A stretch of 64,000 bases of DNA from Ferrovibrio terrae (GTDB taxonomy: Bacteria; Pseudomonadota; Alphaproteobacteria; Ferrovibrionales; Ferrovibrionaceae): positions 3,880,001 through 3,944,000 of the forward strand of contig NZ_CP041636.1 in the NCBI RefSeq assembly GCF_007197755.1, in the 5' to 3' direction. The notes below the pieces were generated by a model. The model was not told the DNA's origin. It worked only from the letters and a program-made list of their open reading frames with translations, and made no database searches. The translations under genes were made by a program, and so were the position numbers. Below are positions 19,115 to 27,873 of the stretch, in pieces; position 1 is the stretch's first letter; every line of letters starts with the position of its first letter.

Positions 19115-19747
19115 GTGGACATCGACATTTACGCCCTCATCGAACAGTACCGCGAGTGGTTCTACGTCATCACCTTCATCTGGACCTTCCTGGAAGGCGA
19201 GACGTTCGTGATTTTCGCGGGTGCCGCAGCCAGCCAGGGCTTGCTGCACATGTACTGGTTGATCGGCGCCGCCTGGCTCGGCAGCTTCTGTGGCGACCAG
19301 CTGTATTTCTGGATCGGCCGCAAATACGGACACAAGCTGCTGAAGCGTTTCCCGCGCATGCAGGGCGGCGTCAACGTCGCGCTCGACATGCTGCACAAAT
19401 ACCATGTCGGCTTCATTCTCAGCTTCCGCTTCATCTATGGCGTGCGTAACTTCTCCTCGCTCGCCATGGGCATGAGCCTGATCAGCTGGCCGCGTTTCGC
19501 CGCGCTGAACTTCGTCGCCGCCGGCCTGTGGGCCAACGCGTTTTCCTGGGCCGGCTATCTGCTCGGCGTTGCCTTCGAGGCCATGCTGGGCAACATCGCC
19601 AAGGATTTCGGCCTGATCATGCTGGGCATCTTTGCGGTGGTGGGTGGCATCCTGTTCTTCGTGCACCGCCGCGGCAAAAAGAACTTCGAGGCCAAGGTTG
19701 CCGCCCAGCAGCAGAAGCAGGTCACCCCGCCGGTTTCGACGGAGTAA
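19115..19747 (+). CDS. DedA-family membrane protein
   Basis: 210 residues starting at GTG 19115, 20 bases after thiSG. DedA/SNARE-associated family blocks are present: TFLEGETFVIFAGAAASQG, GSFCGDQLYFWIGRKYG and RFIYGVRNFSSLAMGMSL. Four to five hydrophobic segments are visible, with a Lys/Gln-rich cytoplasmic tail. Family members are inner-membrane proteins implicated in lipid-carrier flipping and envelope homeostasis; the specific role here is unknown. Convergent with the MarR gene. Confidence 0.9.
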   Translation: MDIDIYALIEQYREWFYVITFIWTFLEGETFVIFAGAAASQGLLHMYWLIGAAWLGSFCGDQLYFWIGRKYGHKLLKRFPRMQGGVNVALDMLHKYHVGFILSFRFIYGVRNFSSLAMGMSLISWPRFAALNFVAAGLWANAFSWAGYLLGVAFEAMLGNIAKDFGLIMLGIFAVVGGILFFVHRRGKKNFEAKVAAQQQKQVTPPVSTE

Positions 19748-19770
19748 AAGGCTCGACGGCGCAGAGACGC

Positions 19771-20214
19771 CTACAGGCTGTCCATCTTGCCGGTCAGCTT
19801 GTCGATGATGCGGTCGAGCTGCGCCACTTCATCCACGCTCAGCGCCGTCAGCAGGTCGCGCTCGAAACCGAGTGCCAGCGGGGCGATCTCGGCATAGACC
19901 CCCTGCCCCTTCACCGACAGCGTCAGCCGCGACTTGCGCTTGTCGTCGCTGTCCTTCTCGCGCGCCAGCAGGCCCTTCTGCTCCAGCGCTGCCACGGCGC
20001 GGCTGACCGTCACCTTGTCCATCGCCGAGCGCTCCACCACCTCGTTGGCGGTCAGGCCGGGCGTGCGGCCGAGATTGGCGATCACGCGCCATTCCGGAAT
20101 GCCGATCCCGAAACGGTCGGCATAGTGGCGCGACAGCGCGCCGGAGATGCGGTTCGTGATCACCGAAAGCCGGTAGGGCAGGAATTTCTCCAGATGTAAC
20201 GCTGCCTTAGCCAT
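19771..20214 (-). CDS. MarR-family transcriptional regulator of the homogentisate cluster
   Basis: 147 residues. The winged helix-turn-helix runs through [20 protein letters not shown] and the wing [19 protein letters not shown], with dimerisation helices at both ends. ATG 20214 gives the normal MarR length; the open frame to 20265 would overlap the operator-like palindrome. It is divergent from hpd-hmgA-fahA, with an 18-base near-perfect palindrome between them, so it very likely represses that operon and itself. A homogentisate-pathway intermediate is the probable inducer (inference). Confidence 0.88.
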   Translation of the reverse strand: MAKAALHLEKFLPYRLSVITNRISGALSRHYADRFGIGIPEWRVIANLGRTPGLTANEVVERSAMDKVTVSRAVAALEQKGLLAREKDSDDKRKSRLTLSVKGQGVYAEIAPLALGFERDLLTALSVDEVAQLDRIIDKLTGKMDSL

Positions 20215-20256
20215 GTCCCGCTTTCCGCGGCCGCGCTCCGTTGCCGGCCTTGAATA

Positions 20257-20274
20257 TAGTTTCAATTGTAACTA
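20257..20274. promoter_or_regulatory. Probable MarR operator
   Basis: TAGTTTCAATTGTAACTA is an 18-base palindrome with a single mismatched pair. It lies between the marR and hpd starts, 43 bases from marR and 50 from hpd. AT-rich palindromes of the TAGTTNCAANTTG class are typical MarR-family sites. Its position would let one bound dimer block both divergent promoters. Confidence 0.65.
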
Positions 20275-20324
20275 ATGTGCGACTCAACCGCAATACGATT
20301 CCGTGCCCAGGGAGGATACGTGCC

Positions 20325-21392
20325 ATGGCCGACCTTTTCGACAATCCCATGAACACCGACGGCTTCGAGTTCATCGAATATGCCGCGCCCGATCCGGCCA
20401 AGCTCGCCGCCCTGTTCGAGCGTATGGGCTTCCAGGCCGTCGCCAGACACCGCTCGAAGAATGTGACGCTCTATCGCCAGGGCGACGTCAACTTCATCCT
20501 CAACGCCGAACCGGCCAGCTTCGCCCAGAGCTTTGCCCGCATCCACGGCCCCTCGATCTGCGCCATGGCCTTCCGCGTGAAGGATGCCGCCAAGGCCTAC
20601 AAGCGCGCCGTCGAGCTCGGCGCCTGGGGCGTCGAGAACCATGCCGGCCCGATGGAACTCAACATCCCGGCGATCAAGGGGATCGGCGACAGCCTGATCT
20701 ACCTGGTCGACCGCTACGGCGAACGCGGCACCATCTATGACGTCGACTTCGTGCCCATTGAGGGCACCGAACGCAACCCGAAGGGCGTCGGCCTCACCTA
20801 TGTGGATCATCTGACCCATAACGTGCATCGCGGCCGCATGGGCGAATGGGCCAGCTTCTACGAGCGCCTGTTCAATTTCCGCGAGATCAAGTATTTCGAC
20901 ATCGAAGGCAAGCTGACCGGCCTGAAGTCGAAGGCGATGACCAGCCCCTGCGGCAAGATCCGCATTCCGATCAACGAAAGCTCGGACGACAAGTCGCAGA
21001 TCGCCGAATATCTGAATGCCTATCACGGCGAAGGCATCCAGCATGTGGCGATGGGCACCGACGACATTTACACGACGGTGAGCCAGCTGCGCGGCCGAGA
21101 CCTGCCCTTCCAGTCGACCAACGACACCTATTTCGACCAGATCGACGAACGCCTGCCCGGCCATGGCGAGGATGTCGCCCGCCTGAAGGAACTGCAGATC
21201 CTGATCGACGGCGCCCCGACCAAGGGCCAGGGCCTGCTGCTGCAGATATTCACCGAGAATGCCATCGGCCCGATCTTCTACGAGATCATCCAGCGCAAGG
21301 GCAATGACGGCTTCGGCGAAGGCAACTTCAAGGCGCTGTTCGAATCCATCGAACTCGACCAGATCCGCCGCGGCGTGCTGAAGGCCAACTAA
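20325..21392 (+). CDS. hpd: 4-hydroxyphenylpyruvate dioxygenase
   Basis: 355 residues. It converts 4-hydroxyphenylpyruvate to homogentisate with O2 and Fe(II). The iron ligands sit in conserved blocks: His in YVDHLTHNV, His in [14 protein letters not shown] and Glu in [20 protein letters not shown]. Two vicinal-oxygen-chelate domains are visible, starting [23 protein letters not shown] 20325 is preceded by GGGAGGAT; upstream in-frame ATGs lie in the operator region. First gene of the operon with hmgA 29 bases downstream. Confidence 0.95.
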   Translation: MADLFDNPMNTDGFEFIEYAAPDPAKLAALFERMGFQAVARHRSKNVTLYRQGDVNFILNAEPASFAQSFARIHGPSICAMAFRVKDAAKAYKRAVELGAWGVENHAGPMELNIPAIKGIGDSLIYLVDRYGERGTIYDVDFVPIEGTERNPKGVGLTYVDHLTHNVHRGRMGEWASFYERLFNFREIKYFDIEGKLTGLKSKAMTSPCGKIRIPINESSDDKSQIAEYLNAYHGEGIQHVAMGTDDIYTTVSQLRGRDLPFQSTNDTYFDQIDERLPGHGEDVARLKELQILIDGAPTKGQGLLLQIFTENAIGPIFYEIIQRKGNDGFGEGNFKALFESIELDQIRRGVLKAN

Positions 21393-21421
21393 AGAAAAGT
21401 CCAGTTCCAGGAGGACGCATC

Positions 21422-22573
21422 ATGGGCAAGACATGGATTCCGATGACCCACAGCGAGGGCCTCGCCGCGCGGCAGGCCCATGTGGCGCTGCCCGAGGGCA
21501 CCTACGAGCGCGAGATGGGCAAGGAGGGTTTCTTCGGCCCGGCGGCGCATCTCTATCACGCCAATCCTCCGACCGGCTGGATCGACTGGGAAGGCCCGCT
21601 GAAGCCTCGCGCGTTTGATACCTCGAAATTCGCCGACGGTGTCGACTGCCCCTGGAAGGCGAAGCCGCTGCTCACCAACGCGCATTGCAAATACCGCCAT
21701 CTGCTGATGTCGCAGCCGATGGACCATCTGGTGCGTAACGGCGACGGCGACGAACTGATCTTCGTGCATGACGGCGAAGGGTCGCTGTTCTGCGACTTCG
21801 GCCATATCACCTATTCCGAAGGCGACTACATCCTGCTGCCGCGTGGCACGATGTGGCGGCTGGAGCCGGCGACGCCGAGCAAGCTGCTGCTGATCGAGGC
21901 GACCAACGACAGCTATCGCCTGCCGGAAAAGGGCCTGGTCGGCCCGCATGCGATCTTCGATCCCGGCGTGCTGCAGATTCCGAAACTGGATGACGCCTAC
22001 AAGGCGCAGCAGAAGAAGCCGGGTCAGTGGAAGGTCGTCATCAAGCGGCGCGAGCAGCTCTCGACTGTGACCTATCCGCACAATCCGCTCGATGTGGTGG
22101 GCTGGAAGGGCGACCTCACGGTGGTGAAGCTGAACTGGCGCGACATCCGCCCGCTGATGAGCCACCGCTATCACCTGCCGCCCAGCGCGCATACCACCTT
22201 CCTGGCCTCGCGCTTTGTCGTCTGCACCTTCGTGCCGCGTCCGATTGAATCTGACCCTGAAGCGCTGAAGGTGCCGTTCTTCCACAACAACGACGACTAC
22301 GACGAGGTCATCTTCTACCACAAGGGCAGCTTCTTCAGTCGCGACAACATCCATCCCGGCATGATCAGCCTGCACCCTTGCGGCTTCCCGCATGGTCCGC
22401 ATCCCAAGGCCTTCGCCGCCGGCGCCAAGGCGGCCAAGAAGGAGACCGACGAGGTGGCGGTGATGATCGACACCCGCGATGCGCTGGATGTGGCATCCGC
22501 TGCCGAGAGCGTCGAGTTCAAGGGCTATGTCGCGACCTGGAATCCGGAAGGCTTCAGGCAGGCGGCTGAGTAA
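21422..22573 (+). CDS. hmgA: Homogentisate 1,2-dioxygenase
   Basis: 383 residues with an AGGAGG site before ATG. It opens the homogentisate ring to maleylacetoacetate with Fe(II). Both cupin lobes are visible (ELIFVHDGEGSLFCDFGHIT; FHNNDDYDEVIFYHKG). The C-terminal metal region HPGMISLHPCGFPHGPHP supplies conserved histidines. It is shorter than the roughly 430-residue Pseudomonas/eukaryotic form but matches the shorter bacterial variant. Between hpd and fahA, as expected for the pathway. Confidence 0.93.
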   Translation: MGKTWIPMTHSEGLAARQAHVALPEGTYEREMGKEGFFGPAAHLYHANPPTGWIDWEGPLKPRAFDTSKFADGVDCPWKAKPLLTNAHCKYRHLLMSQPMDHLVRNGDGDELIFVHDGEGSLFCDFGHITYSEGDYILLPRGTMWRLEPATPSKLLLIEATNDSYRLPEKGLVGPHAIFDPGVLQIPKLDDAYKAQQKKPGQWKVVIKRREQLSTVTYPHNPLDVVGWKGDLTVVKLNWRDIRPLMSHRYHLPPSAHTTFLASRFVVCTFVPRPIESDPEALKVPFFHNNDDYDEVIFYHKGSFFSRDNIHPGMISLHPCGFPHGPHPKAFAAGAKAAKKETDEVAVMIDTRDALDVASAAESVEFKGYVATWNPEGFRQAAE

Positions 22574-22585
22574 GACACACGCACA

Positions 22586-22679
22586 CCCGTCATCCCCGTC
22601 CAGGGATATCTTCTTTGGCGGGGATCCCATTTGTTGTTTTTAAATGGGATGCCGGGTCAAGCCCGGCATGACGATTAAA
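22586..22679. repeat. REP-like intergenic palindromic element, copy 1
   Basis: The hmgA-fahA gap holds two hairpins. ATCCCATTT / AAATGGGAT has a perfect 9-base stem (22624-22632 / 22642-22650). GCCGGG TCAAG CCCGGC (22651-22667) is followed by ATGAC. The second unit recurs near 23742 and 37775. Such GGGTCAAGCCCGGCATGAC palindromes are common dispersed repeats in alphaproteobacteria. Lying inside the operon, it could act on mRNA stability. Confidence 0.7.
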
Positions 22680-22702
22680 GGACACCCAGGGAGACTCCAT
22701 TC

Positions 22703-23692
22703 ATGAAACTCGCCTCGCTGCGGCATGGCCGCGACGGCCGCCTTGTCATTGTCAGCCGCGACCTGAAGACCATGCTGCCGGTCGACCAGCTCTGCCCCAC
22801 TTTGCAGATGGCGCTCGATTCATGGACCATCATGGCGCCGAAGCTGCAGGCGGTGTCGGAGGCGCTGAACAAGGGCGAGGCTTCGGGCGCCATTGCCTAT
22901 GATGCGACCAGGCTGCACTCTCCCCTGCCGCGCGCCTATCAGTGGTGCGACGGCTCGGCCTATCTCAATCATGTCGAACTGGTGCGCAAGGCGCGCAACG
23001 CGGTGATGCCGCCGGAATTCCTGCACGACCCGCTGATGTACCAGGGCGGCTCGGACGACTTCCTGCCCCCCACGGCAGATATCGAGGTGGCCGACGAGGC
23101 CTATGGTATCGATTTCGAGGGCGAAGTGGCCGCCATCACCGGCGATGTGCCGATGGGTGCGTCTTCCGCTGAAGCCGCGAAGCATATTCGCCTGCTGATG
23201 CTGGTGAACGATGTCTCGCTCCGCAACCTGATCCCCGGCGAACTCGCCAAGGGCTTCGGTTTCTTCCACGGCAAGCCCTCGACGGCCTTCGCGCCGGTCG
23301 CCGTCACGCCCGACGAACTCGGCGACGCCTGGAAGGACAACAAGGTGATGCGCCCGCTGGTCAGCATCCTGAACGGCAAGCAGTTCGGCGCGCCGGACGC
23401 CGGCACCGACATGCAGTTTAGCCTCGCCGACCTGGTGGCGCATGCGGCGAAAACGCGACGGCTCCGCGCCGGCTGCATCGTCGGCAGCGGCACGGTGTCG
23501 AACAGGGATGCAAGCAAGGGTTTCTCCTGCCTGGCCGAAATCCGCATGATCGAGACGATTGCGGATGGCAAGCCGAAGACGCCCTTCATGAAATTCGGCG
23601 ACCGCATTGAAATGGAAATGACGGGCCTCGACGGCCAGTCGATCTTCGGCAGGATCGACCAAACGGTGGTGAAGTATACGCCGCCCTCTTAA
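22703..23692 (+). CDS. fahA: Fumarylacetoacetate hydrolase family protein
   Basis: 329 residues of the FAH fold. It hydrolyses fumarylacetoacetate to fumarate and acetoacetate, the last step of tyrosine degradation. Metal-site blocks are GIDFEGEVAAITGDVP, LLMLVNDVSLRNLI and AGCIVGSGTVSNRD. It is shorter than the 410-residue eukaryotic enzyme but of the size common in alphaproteobacterial hpd-hmgA operons. The context makes the pathway assignment secure; other FAH-superfamily substrates would fit the fold alone. Confidence 0.9.
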   Translation: MKLASLRHGRDGRLVIVSRDLKTMLPVDQLCPTLQMALDSWTIMAPKLQAVSEALNKGEASGAIAYDATRLHSPLPRAYQWCDGSAYLNHVELVRKARNAVMPPEFLHDPLMYQGGSDDFLPPTADIEVADEAYGIDFEGEVAAITGDVPMGASSAEAAKHIRLLMLVNDVSLRNLIPGELAKGFGFFHGKPSTAFAPVAVTPDELGDAWKDNKVMRPLVSILNGKQFGAPDAGTDMQFSLADLVAHAAKTRRLRAGCIVGSGTVSNRDASKGFSCLAEIRMIETIADGKPKTPFMKFGDRIEMEMTGLDGQSIFGRIDQTVVKYTPPS

Positions 23693-23849
23693 GCGTCATC
23701 CTCGGGCTTGACCCGAGGATCTCTCTCAGTCCTGCCTGAGATGGTCGGGTCAAGCCCGGGCATGACAGCTGTTTTTTGTCGTCATGCCCGCGAAGGCGGG
23801 CATCCAGTCCACCCTTGAAACTGGACTCCCGCCTTCGCGGGAACGACGA
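23693..23849. repeat. REP-like intergenic palindromic elements, copies 2-4
   Basis: This convergent gap is almost wholly repeat. It holds CCTCGGG CTTGA CCCGAGG (from about 23699), a GGTCGGGTCAAGCCCGGGCATGAC-type unit (about 23742-23766), and a larger fold in which CCCGCGAAGGCGGGCATCCAG pairs with the CTGGACTCCCGCCTTCGCGGG side (about 23785-23845; sequences shortened). Such GC-rich palindromes are widespread proteobacterial dispersed repeats and may serve as bidirectional terminators for fahA and the metallo-hydrolase gene. Confidence 0.7.
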
Positions 23850-24536
23850 TTAGGAGCCCCGCCCCACCGCGCGATCCGACACGAACGGGTTGTTCGCGCG
23901 CTCCTGCCCGAACGTCGACAGCGGTCCGTGCCCCGGCACGAAGGTGATGTCGTCACCGAGCGGGAACAGCTTTTCGCGGATCGAGTGGATCAGGTCTGCG
24001 TGGTTGCCCTTGGGAAAATCCGTGCGCCCGATCGAGCCCTGAAAGAGCACATCGCCCACCAACGCGGCCTGCGAGGGCGCGTGATAAAACACCACATGCC
24101 CCGGCGTATGCCCCGGGCAGTGGATCACATCCAGCACCAGATTGCCGACCGTCACCGTATCGCCATCCTTGAGCCAGCGATCCGGCGTGAAGCTGCGGCT
24201 GGGCGGAAAGCCATACTGCTTTGCCGCCGCAGGCATGCCGTCGATCCAGAATTTGTCATCCTCATGCGGCCCCTCGATGGGCAGGCCGAGGTGTTCGGCG
24301 ATCTCCATCACCGCGCCGGCATGATCCAGATGGCCATGCGTCACCAGCAGCTTTTCCAGTGTCACGCCACGGCGCTTTGCAGCGGCCAGCAGTTTCTCGG
24401 GCTCGCCGCCGGCATCGACCAGCGCGCCGCGCAGGGTTTCGGAACACCAGATCAGCGAGCAGTTCTGCTGGAACGGCGTGACGGGGTTGATCTCGGCATG
24501 CAGGCGCGGTGTCGTGCTGGAGAAATTCTCGGTCAT
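23850..24536 (-). CDS. MBL-fold metallo-hydrolase (glyoxalase II-like, YcbL/GloC type)
   Basis: 228 residues with the metallo-beta-lactamase signature THGHLDHAGA near residue 66. Further metal histidines lie in VIHCPGHTPGHVVFY, the Asp in LVGDVLFQGSIGRTDFP and the last His in FVPGHGPLSTFGQE. This set matches the compact glyoxalase II-like YcbL/GloC group, which hydrolyses S-lactoylglutathione-type thioesters. Substrate is not proven. Its start overlaps the stop of the upstream FkbM fusion gene by four bases, so the two are translationally coupled. Confidence 0.88.
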   Translation of the reverse strand: MTENFSSTTPRLHAEINPVTPFQQNCSLIWCSETLRGALVDAGGEPEKLLAAAKRRGVTLEKLLVTHGHLDHAGAVMEIAEHLGLPIEGPHEDDKFWIDGMPAAAKQYGFPPSRSFTPDRWLKDGDTVTVGNLVLDVIHCPGHTPGHVVFYHAPSQAALVGDVLFQGSIGRTDFPKGNHADLIHSIREKLFPLGDDITFVPGHGPLSTFGQERANNPFVSDRAVGRGS

Positions 24537-26881
24537 ATCCTGCCGGCGATACGGTTCATCAGTTTTTCCGCGGACTCGCCCTGCGAGCCGTAATAGGCGA
24601 AGAAAACGAACTTGCGCGCGAGGTCCATCGCCTTTTCGCCCATGTTGGTCTTGTTCAGCATGACGTTGTTGATTTCAGTGTCATGGAAAAAGCCAATGCG
24701 GTCCAGAGCCCGACGCCTGCAGTGATAATGCGCAAACACCAGCGCGATCTGGTCGACGAACTGTTCGATATGGTCGCGCTTCAGCCTGACCTCAAGAAAA
24801 TGCCGGAGCATCGCGGCGAACTGCTGTCCGGTCGGGCCGGGTTTGATCAGCACGAGATTGGCGGTGAAATACGACCCGAAGGACACGACCGACTCGTTCC
24901 GGTTGAGCACGACCTCTGCCTCCGCATGCCGCTCCAGCAGTCCGGCGACGCTGCCCTGCAGCAGGATGTCGATATCGCTGACCATCAGCGGCATCTCCAG
25001 GTCGCGCAGCAGGGATTCCAGCACCAGGAAGCGCGCCGACTGGTAATAGGCCCGGGCGCAATCGGTCAGACAGCCTTCCGGGGTGTAATAGGAAACCGCG
25101 TGCACCGGATCGAAGGTGTCGACCATGTAGAACAGGCGCGGATCCCGGATGCCGATCTCCGCGATCACGCTTTTCAGCTTTTTCGGGTCGCCCACCATGC
25201 ACAGGATGATCGCGCAATCGACGTCGCAGCGCTGCAACAAGGCATCCAGATAGCTGCGGCCATAGCGGCGCAGATATACCTCGTCGGCGGCCGCCAGGAA
25301 GGTCAGTTTCGCTGCGCCGGCACGGATTTTCTGCCGCATCTTGTCGAAGCTCAGCTTGGCGCCGGCGGAATCGGCAAATGTCAGCGGCGGCGGCGGACGA
25401 TCCGGCAGGGTTTCCGTCAGGATCGCGGTCGCGGCACTGTCCAGGCAAAGCCTGAGGAAGCGGTCGTTGCTGCGATCGTCTTCCTTGCTGAAACTCTGCG
25501 GCTGGGCGGCAACGGCAGCGCGCACCTCGTCCACCAGCGGCAGCAGATGCGGAACCTCCGGATGAACCAGAATGTCGGACGCGACGTGGAAAGCCTCACC
25601 GGAGAACATCCACTCATCGCCATCGGCAGTGCGCTGACGCAGCAGCACGACCCGGGCGTTGTGTTCCAGCCAGCCGGCGACATCGCCCCGCGCCGTCGCC
25701 ACATCGGACAGGGCGGCATGCGCCGACCATGATTCCGGATTCCGCTGCAGCAACTGCGTTGCATGATGCAGAATCCGCCCGGCATTGCCGCGATAGCGCG
25801 CCAGTACCAGCGCCGTGGACTGGTACTCATCGGGCCGCAGCAAAGCCAGTGCCTCGATGATCGGCTCCGCGGCAGCGAGGTCGTTCGCCATCAGCCTCTC
25901 GTTGAAAGCCACCGAGGCTTCGACGCAGATGGTGCTGACAAACGGCGTGAGCTGGAAACCGGCTGGCGCCAGACGGGTCGCGCGGCCGATCAGGCGCAGG
26001 GCGTCCGCATGCTGCGCCTGCCGGCTCGCCACCAGTGCCGCATTCACATTGGCAATGAAGTGATCGGGTTCGACCTGCAGGACATAGTTATAGATCTCGC
26101 CGGCCTGTGCGGTGCGGCCTTCATTCAGCAGCTCGGTCGCGATACCGACCAGGATCTCGGCGTTCGGCGTATCACGATTCTCGATCAGTATGCCGCGGAG
26201 CGCCAACGTGTCGTAGCCGTTGCTGTTCAGCACATAGCCGTGCCCACGCAGCAGCTCCTCGGCCGCCTGTGCATCCGTCGGCTGCAGGTGCTGGCACTCG
26301 TAATGCACGATGGCGGGGCGATGCCTGGCGAAGTCGAAAGCCTTGAGCAGTTCGTAATCGTAGCCCTCGGTGTCGATCTGCAGCAGGTCGATCCGCTTCA
26401 GGCCATGCCGGGCGATCACCGTGTCGTAGGTGTGGCAGGGCACGGTGATCGATTCCACCAGCGAATTCAGGATCGCGCGGTTCGCGTCGCTGTACAGCCC
26501 GCCCAGCGTGCCGCCCTTTTCCAGCAGGTTGGGCAGCAGGAAAGAGGTGATCCCGCCGAAGACCTGGCCGATCGTGCCCCTGGCGATGGCATCGCGCGAG
26601 AAGAACCACATGGTCCGCTCGCCCTCGTCGCGGTCGACCGCGCAATTCTCCACCTTGATCAGGTCGCTGCCGGCATAGAGCGCCTGCAGCTTCTCGAAAT
26701 GCATCGGCACCGGCTCGACGATCACGCCGGTCAGATGGCCCTTCAGGATATGCTGGCGCAGCGGGTCGTAACTGACCCCGTCATAGCCGCCGATCTGCAG
26801 GAAGCTGAGTTGCCCATGGGCGCGGAGATAGCCCTCAACCGCCTGGTCGAATGTGAGGGCATGCTGGGTAGCGGCGGGCAT
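24533..26881 (-). CDS. FkbM methyltransferase - TPR - glycosyltransferase-like fusion protein
   Basis: 782 residues from ATG 26881. Residues 1-235 are an FkbM-type SAM methyltransferase (FLQIGGYDGVSYD near 27; LLQIDTEGYDYELLKAF). About 240-440 is helical and alanine-rich with TPR-like repeats (AGEIYNYVLQVEPDHFIANV). The C-terminal third resembles a nucleotide-sugar transferase, with VSDIDILLQG near residue 636 as a DxD-type metal motif and YTPEGCLTDCARAYYQSARF before it. No signal peptide. Family logic suggests modification of a glycan or glycolipid. The frame is open to 27025, but no match begins before 26881. Coupled to the MBL hydrolase downstream. Confidence 0.75.
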   Translation of the reverse strand: MPAATQHALTFDQAVEGYLRAHGQLSFLQIGGYDGVSYDPLRQHILKGHLTGVIVEPVPMHFEKLQALYAGSDLIKVENCAVDRDEGERTMWFFSRDAIARGTIGQVFGGITSFLLPNLLEKGGTLGGLYSDANRAILNSLVESITVPCHTYDTVIARHGLKRIDLLQIDTEGYDYELLKAFDFARHRPAIVHYECQHLQPTDAQAAEELLRGHGYVLNSNGYDTLALRGILIENRDTPNAEILVGIATELLNEGRTAQAGEIYNYVLQVEPDHFIANVNAALVASRQAQHADALRLIGRATRLAPAGFQLTPFVSTICVEASVAFNERLMANDLAAAEPIIEALALLRPDEYQSTALVLARYRGNAGRILHHATQLLQRNPESWSAHAALSDVATARGDVAGWLEHNARVVLLRQRTADGDEWMFSGEAFHVASDILVHPEVPHLLPLVDEVRAAVAAQPQSFSKEDDRSNDRFLRLCLDSAATAILTETLPDRPPPPLTFADSAGAKLSFDKMRQKIRAGAAKLTFLAAADEVYLRRYGRSYLDALLQRCDVDCAIILCMVGDPKKLKSVIAEIGIRDPRLFYMVDTFDPVHAVSYYTPEGCLTDCARAYYQSARFLVLESLLRDLEMPLMVSDIDILLQGSVAGLLERHAEAEVVLNRNESVVSFGSYFTANLVLIKPGPTGQQFAAMLRHFLEVRLKRDHIEQFVDQIALVFAHYHCRRRALDRIGFFHDTEINNVMLNKTNMGEKAMDLARKFVFFAYYGSQGESAEKLMNRIAGRI

Positions 26882-27340
26882 AGGCCTTTGACCTGACTGA
26901 AGAGCCTCTTCCGGGCCCGGTTGGACTGGACGGCAATCTGCCTGCAGGGAATGAATGATCCCTAAAGCGGGGCCTGCCCCTTGCGAAACGGGACATGGCT
27001 CCCATCTGTTGATGAAGCCGCCCACGCGGCGATAAGGTACTGATAAAACAGAATAATCAGGAATTAGTGAGACATAAGCACCGAATAAGCCGGACTAAGC
27101 CCGTAGCAGGACCGTAGTGACACCCGCCCCAGACCGGGCAGAGCCGGAAGACGAGGACAGGCTGCCGGGGTTTCCCGGCCGGTATGTTACACGTGAAACA
27201 TACTGCGAACACCGAAGCTGGGCTGTGGATGCCTCCCCCTCTCCGACGCCCAGCGGGATCAAGGGGTTGGCCCCGGGGTTGCCCGGGCTTTGCCGATGGT
27301 GTACGGCAGGCGGTCTGATCGCGAAACCTCTGGGACTCGC
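26882..27340. other. 459-base divergent intergenic region before aroQ and the FkbM fusion gene
   Basis: No convincing gene. It contains the parS-like palindrome at 27185-27200. A weak rightward promoter candidate is present: TTGATG (27009-27014), 16 bases, GATAAG (27031-27036). An AT-rich patch lies at about 27035-27075. The rest is GC-rich leader. No terminator or riboswitch was recognised. Confidence 0.6.
27185..27200. promoter_or_regulatory. parS-like ParB-binding site
   Basis: TGTTACACGTGAAACA matches the chromosomal parS consensus TGTTTCACGTGAAACA at 15 of 16 bases and fits the degenerate form TGTTNCACGTGAAACA exactly. The palindrome extends to 22 bases (27182-27203) with one mismatched pair. 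It is intergenic, as most parS sites are not always but often are. It is the only CACGTG-centred site of this type I noticed in the window. parA and parB are not in the window. Confidence 0.7.
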
Positions 27341-27838
27341 ATGGCGAAAGCACGGAAATCGGCAGCAAACGGCAAGGGCAAAAGCGCGGCCAAGGCGGCA
27401 GGCGGCAAACCGGTGATCTACGTGCTGAACGGCCCGAACCTCAACATGCTCGGCCTGCGCCAGCCTGAGATCTACGGCCGTGCCACGCTGGCCGATGTCG
27501 AGAAGCTCTGCGCCAGGGCCGGCGACCGCCTCGGCCTGACCGTCGACTTCCGCCAGAGCAACCTCGAGGGCGAGCTGGTCACCTGGATCCAGCAGGCGCG
27601 GACAAAAGCCGCCGGCATCGTATTGAATGCAGGTGCCTATACCCATACCTCGGTCGCCCTGCTCGATGCGCTCAACGCGGCCGAAAAGCCCTGCGTCGAG
27701 GTGCATCTGTCGAATATCCACCGGCGTGAAAGCTTCCGCCATCATTCCTATATCTCGCTGGCAGCGGTGGGGATGATCTGCGGCTTCGGGCCGAAGGGTT
27801 ACGTGCTGGCGCTCGAAGCGCTCGCCGATATCGTCTGA
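27341..27838 (+). CDS. aroQ: Type II 3-dehydroquinate dehydratase AroQ
   Basis: 165 residues. It dehydrates 3-dehydroquinate in the shikimate pathway as a dodecamer. The core starts [20 protein letters not shown], where the Tyr in PEIYG and the Arg before it are catalytic; the His in [18 protein letters not shown] completes the site. An unusual 22-residue Lys/Ala-rich extension precedes the core. Start at ATG 27341 is chosen because an earlier in-frame ATG would add sequence unlike the family. First gene of the aroQ-accB-accC group. Confidence 0.94.
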   Translation: MAKARKSAANGKGKSAAKAAGGKPVIYVLNGPNLNMLGLRQPEIYGRATLADVEKLCARAGDRLGLTVDFRQSNLEGELVTWIQQARTKAAGIVLNAGAYTHTSVALLDALNAAEKPCVEVHLSNIHRRESFRHHSYISLAAVGMICGFGPKGYVLALEALADIV

Positions 27839-27873
27839 ACCGTTTCCGTTTCAAAAGACCACAGGAGTAGCGC

